NCBI GenBank assembly: GCA_958496175.1
Contig: OY292278.1
Location: 39,990,001 to 40,054,000 of the forward strand
Direction of reading: 5' to 3'
DNA from: Sisyra terminalis
Taxonomy: Eukaryota; Arthropoda; Insecta; Neuroptera; Sisyridae
Length of the DNA: 64,000 bases
Part shown: positions 59,800 to 64,000 of the stretch, piece after piece
Layout: each line of letters starts with the position of its first letter
How positions within the stretch are numbered: position 1 is the stretch's first letter
Translations under genes and position numbers: made by a program
The notes under the pieces: generated by a model
What the model saw: only the letters and a program-made list of their open reading frames with translations
Told to the model about the DNA's origin: nothing
Database searches by the model: none

Positions 59800-60830
59800 A
59801 TAAATAAATTATTATTTTAAAAATGAATATTTTTAATGATAAATTATCTAAAAACTTTTACTTAAGCGTCAAGGTATAATATTACAAATTAAGGGAAACA
59901 AAGTGAAAAAATATGGAGTAAGGGGAATTAAATTTAAATATTTTTTTTGATAAATTACTGACGGGCAATTTTTGATTGGCACCTTATGAAAAATGAATTC
60001 CCACACTTGTAAAAATACTTAAAATTAGATTTGGGTCAGTCCAATATAGTCGGTCCAGCACTGGTCGCTTGGTTATTTTTTTTACTTCTGATTTTTTTTT
60101 TGCTATCACCCCAACATGTTGGTAGTTCAAATTCATCATTATTTTAATTTTATTGTTTTTAGTTTTCCAATGGTGCCCATATTAGTTTTACTAGGCGCAG
60201 ACATTTTCGCACTTTTAAGGGTTTGCGGAAACTTGATTATTTCAGGCCCTATTTCTTCTATCAAAACGAAACTAAAAGCAGTGTGTTCATGAAAATATAA
60301 GCTATACAATTGTAAAAAGATGTTTTCACCTAAACGTAATTCTAAGGGGTGAAATTTCAGCCTAAATTTTTAGCTCTCATTTGTAAAAACTCCAAATTTC
60401 ACGGAAAGATTGTGAAGGAAGGGAAAGAGTCTACACGTTAAAACTTTTTTTACAAACAATTAGGTACTAGTTGTATTCAAAAACAAAATTTGAAGTCTTA
60501 GACTTTAAGCCTTTTTAAAATAAAAAATAACAAAATTTGGAAACTTTCAAAATTTGCAATTTTCTGAGCTCAATATCTCTGGTGGGGGACCAGATAAAAA
60601 TCTGAAATATCACTCCATTATAGTACTGTATGATAGTTTTATGCACCTAAAATTTGGATTTTGAGATTTGACTAGGAGCAGAGGTATTGCAAGCACAAAA
60701 TGTCAAAATAATGCATACTTCAGTAGGTGACTATAATTTAACCATTTAATATGTGACATATACTTGGTAAAAAGGGCATTTTACACAAAACAACATATAC
60801 TCTGAGCTAACTGTTATTCATATCTTAAAA
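59800..60830. other. AT-rich non-coding stretch
   Basis: Nothing recognised. Confidence 0.25.
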
Positions 60831-60835
60831 TTAAA

Positions 60836-60975
60836 ACATATACTTCTTCCTGAAAGCTAATAATGTATGTACGTACCGTTAAATTTTGTTTAAAAATTTT
60901 ATCTTCAAAAGTTTCCAGCAGTACCCTTTGGCAACATTTCAACATACATTATTAGCTGTTAAGAAGAAGTATAGG
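60836..60975. repeat. Foldback repeat, 140 bp
   Basis: ATACTTCTTCCTGAAAGC and TAATAATGTATGT are mirrored by ACATACATTATTA and GCTGTTAAGAAGAAGTAT. Arms about 33 bp, loop about 70 bp. Confidence 0.6.
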
Positions 60976-61199
60976 ACTATAGGACGATAAATCTTGTTCA
61001 TTTTTAGAATGATTATTTGATAATACATAACTTTATAACCGTGAATGTATTAACACTCTTAAAGTAAAGAGAAATAATTGAATACTCATTCATTAACCAA
61101 TATAACATATCAAACGATCAAATTTGTAGTTTTTGGAGTTAAAAATTAACATTTAGATTGGCATTAAATAGTTTAACGATCATTTCGGACGACTTCCCA

Positions 61200-61690
61200 T
61201 CGCTCTAGGTAAATTATCTACAATATCCAGAAAATGACCAAGATGAAACTTCTTAAAGAGTATCTTGGACAGTAAATGCATCATGTTGCAAGAGAATCGA
61301 AGTATTTGCATTCATATGACACCGCAGGGTGTTGAGGATCCTTGGATGGAGTACAGAACCAACATTTCTATATATAAAGGGAATAATAAACGAAAATATT
61401 GAATGGAAAAAAATCAATTCAAGTTATCCAAGGTAAAGTGGACGGCAGAAGAACAAAAGGATCATATCCAGTTGGATTCATAGACCAAGTTGAAGACCTT
61501 ACAAATATGTCAGTAGCAGAAGTAATGAAAACCAAAGAAGGACATCATGGCTAGCCAACCTTCGTTAGTGGTTCGGAAAATGTACTAGAAGACTCTTCCG
61601 CGCTGCTATATCAAAAATTACAAATGCCATGATGATTGCCAATCTTCGACGTTGAAAGGGCACTAAAAGAAGAATACTATTGCGAGTAAT
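61200..61690 (+). pseudogene. LINE C-terminal fragment, same family as 52515-52985
   Basis: Plus-strand frames give KVDGRRTKGSYPVGFIDQVE (about 61430), then in another frame RTSWLANLR and WFGKCTRRLFRAAISKITNA, MMIANLRR (about 61540-61655). The tail SWxxNLR...AMMIANLR is typical of the end of insect LINE proteins. Stops interrupt; only the last part remains. Confidence 0.65.
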
Positions 61691-61699
61691 ATATATTTA

Positions 61700-62255
61700 T
61701 TCTGGTTTGTAAATATTCAGCCAATGAGAAATACTTGTTCCGACTATGTCCTCTTTTTGGAAATTTATTAATAAAAAAAGTAATGTCTGGTGATTATAAC
61801 ATATCTGGTAGAATCTGGCGAAAAATCTCAACAAATTTTAGCTTTATTGCTACTTTTAATGTAACTACATTTGTCGCCAAAAACTAGCGACTAGCGACAG
61901 CATCAATATGCACCTTATATCGCGACGCTCGAAATCGAGCTATAAAGAGAAGTAAGTTACAGTTTGAAACTTAAATCATAATGATTCTTATATTTTCGGT
62001 AGTCACTTAATTAAGTGATTTTTTTGTGAATTTTTCCCTCACTACAATTTTTAGTTTATTTTTGAAGGTTTTCTAAGGTGGAATATAAAAAAGCTCTATT
62101 TTATCATTGAATCAGAAAACTTATGTTTTAAAAAATTAAGTTTTAGAAATCATTATTTTTCGTTATACAATACCGAAATAAACCTGCATAACCACTTGCA
62201 GTTATGGTTTGATTGAAAAAGTTCATAAACCGTTGAAATCTACGTTCTTGATTGT
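61700..62255. other. AT-rich non-coding stretch
   Basis: AACTAGCGACTAGCGACAG at about 61882 is a small internal duplication. Nothing else recognised. Confidence 0.25.
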
Positions 62256-62259
62256 TATG

Positions 62260-63060
62260 TTCGGACACAAAAAGAGCGAAAAGCAACTAGCAATTATTCG
62301 TACGACTTGGCATCGAATTGTCCTCTCTTTTGAAAGCTTGTAGCCATGGTTATGTAATGTACTCGATGCTCTTCAGTCGCGCTTCACTGACGCTAGCAGA
62401 ATGGCATCGCGGTAATAATAAAAGCAGCGCCCCAACTAATTAGAACCGTAATTAGGATAAGCTCGTCTACGGTTAGTTAAGTTACATATCGCAAATCTAC
62501 GGCAAAATGAGAGTTTGTAAATATAGGGATGTTCAAATTGGGGTTGCAGGTGAAAAATTGATTGGCGACAGCGAAAATAGATGGCACCTTAAAGAATCGT
62601 CACTTTTAAGCCAGACGCTTTTTGCTTTTTGACCGGAACATTTTTAGGGATGAATTTTCAGGGGATGGATTTGAGTTGATAACGGAAGTTACACCGCTGA
62701 AAATTACAATGTGGTTGTGTAATATTCGTTACATGTAATTACGGTAGTTGTTGTCGCATTCATAGAAACGCGGATGATGTCGAAGAATGAAACTAAGGGG
62801 ATGAAACGGGGGCGTGTGTTGCCGCTTTTGTTATGATCCTGCTAATTGCCACGTTTGCCTGTTCGCTTGCAAATTGTGTTTTGTCAGATGACATTATGCC
62901 GACCCCGAAATAACTGCGCCGTCCTTGTCACCTTCTCGTTCCACTTTTTCCTATCGCTGCCGTTGCCGTTATCGTCGCAACTATTCGCTTCTTTGACTCA
63001 TCGTCAACTGCAATCGTCACACAATTAATGCGACAACTCGACACTTTAATGGTCGTCGAT
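62260..63060. promoter_or_regulatory. Long less AT-rich island, candidate enhancer or promoter
   Basis: Contains AACTAATTAGAACCGTAATTAG (two homeodomain cores, 62433-62455), CTCTTTTGAAAGC and, at 62880-63030, a CG-rich pyrimidine tract (TTGCCGTTATCGTCGC). There are no frames beyond 60 codons. It belongs to the same class as the islands at 49-50 and 54 kb. Confidence 0.3.
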
Positions 63061-63257
63061 GTACATTTGCCATTTCGAGAACCATCAAATCATCGAACAT
63101 CATTTTGCAACCCTCCAACTTACCTGGAAATCTTTTCTTCAAGAGAACATCATACTTTTGGTTACACATAACCAGTTACTGTCGATTTATTTATCGTATT
63201 TTTTAAATGATTTTTCTGAACACAGTTTTCATGAAGGTATTATTTATTGGTTCAGTT

Positions 63258-63944
63258 TATTATTATTATTTATTTTACTTCCAGTAGGCATTCTACAGAG
63301 ATGCAAAGCATCTGTACATAGAACTGGAATATTACAATTGTTATGTAGTGCAATGTACCATTGCATGTATTTAAATCAGTTTAACAAAACTAAAAGTAAC
63401 AAAGTTAAAAGATACAAAGTTAAAACAAAATTACCAATAGAATAAATAAGTACAATTTTAATTTAAAATTAAATAATGTCAGTGTTTAGTCACTAAAGGT
63501 ACCCATAGTGCTTATTAAAATTTTCCTCAGTTTCCTTCGCCTAAAACTAAGTGTTTTAAGATGGTTGGACAATTTATTAAAATTTTTTATCGCAATAAGA
63601 TATGGATTTTTAGTGCTGATAGTTCTCTTAGTTTTAGGCAGCGTTAACAAATTAGATCTAGTTTGTTTATTCTTATTATTATATTGGGCTTTACACTCAT
63701 GATAGTAGTATGTTAAAGCATTTATGATAAGTGATTCCTTGATACCAAGGGGTATATCAACAACACTACGTGAGATTAAATAATTAATAAAGCGTTTTTG
63801 GATAGTAGTCAATGGCCTGAGACTATTTTCATAAGCCCCACCCCATACAATTATACCATAATTGATTATATTTTCAAATAATCCATGATAAAATGTTTTT
63901 AATACCAAGGGACTTAAGCATTTGCTCAATTTAAAGAATAAGAA
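63258..63944 (-). pseudogene. LINE fragment: C-terminus, 3' UTR and (TAA)n tail
   Basis: The minus-strand frame 63929-63486 reads LSPLVLKTFYHGLFENIINY then GIIVWGGAYENSLRPL and IQKRFINYLISR, the block that follows the reverse transcriptase in Jockey/CR1-like LINEs. After the stop at 63486 comes a 220-bp UTR with GCATCTCTGTAGAATGCC and a terminal (TAA)n run at 63285-63262, marking the true 3' end. Upstream the frame is closed by a TAG near 63944, so the reverse transcriptase is lost or outside the window. Plus-strand frames here are shadows. Confidence 0.75.
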
Positions 63945-64000
63945 CTAAAAGTACCTTATTTTTTTTGTCAATTCATGAACATGTAAGTTTCATTTCATGT

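Noticed and set aside
63059..63445. 128-codon plus-strand frame
   Set aside because: It runs antisense through the LINE 3' UTR and (TAA)n tail; the hydrophobic run comes from the TAA repeat.
1..64000. CRISPR arrays, rRNA genes, bacterial operons, integrated viral genes
   Set aside because: No regularly spaced repeats, no rRNA core sequences and no prokaryotic gene organisation. The only polymerase sequences are of non-LTR retrotransposon type.

Overview
This is a 64 kb window of AT-rich animal nuclear DNA. Its non-LTR retrotransposons, hAT- and TTAA-type DNA elements, Penelope-like remnants and very short introns point to an insect, most likely a beetle; the order is an inference. Almost all of it is non-coding. 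One gene can be read with some confidence: a small FUN14-domain (FUNDC1-like) protein on the minus strand at 7963-8370, with poly(A) signals and a probable 62-nt intron in its 5' UTR. Three short stretches look like isolated splice-bounded exons on the minus strand (31622-31737, 20858-20913, 57783-57826). The first is the best: a start codon in good context, 38 open codons, then GTAAGT.

Layout. 1-187 is the end of a foldback DNA element whose full copy lies at 22247-23290, nested inside a hAT-like element (22085-24053). 3-7.5 kb holds two hAT MITEs and two large foldbacks. 8-10 kb holds the FUN14 gene and a Jockey-type LINE. 11-28 kb holds three copies of a hairpin element carrying hammerhead-ribozyme-like cores, a tandem duplication and a MITE nested in a SINE. 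29-34 kb holds two copies of one Jockey family in opposite orientation around the best exon candidate and a second ribozyme-like hairpin. 35-48 kb is mostly unannotatable AT-rich DNA with MITEs. 50-64 kb holds further LINE pieces, a terminal-inverted-repeat element with perfect 8-bp target duplications, a TA-flanked element and SINEs.

Between the repeats are islands that are visibly less AT-rich (about 0.7, 2.7, 12.3, 16.5, 20.9, 31.5, 34.6, 40.3, 49.3-50.2, 54.3, 57.5-58.4 and 62.3-63.0 kb). They lack long reading frames. Islands of this kind in AT-rich DNA suit conserved regulatory elements or small exons of a gene with very large introns; this is inference.

The most interesting signal is the ribozyme-like hairpin family. 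One copy (27079-27106, minus strand) has CUGAUGA, a 6-bp helix II, GAAA, a GUA cleavage triplet and a partial helix I, which together make a complete though minimal type I hammerhead. Its insertions carry target duplications of variable length (10 and 14 bp), as expected for Penelope-like retroelements.
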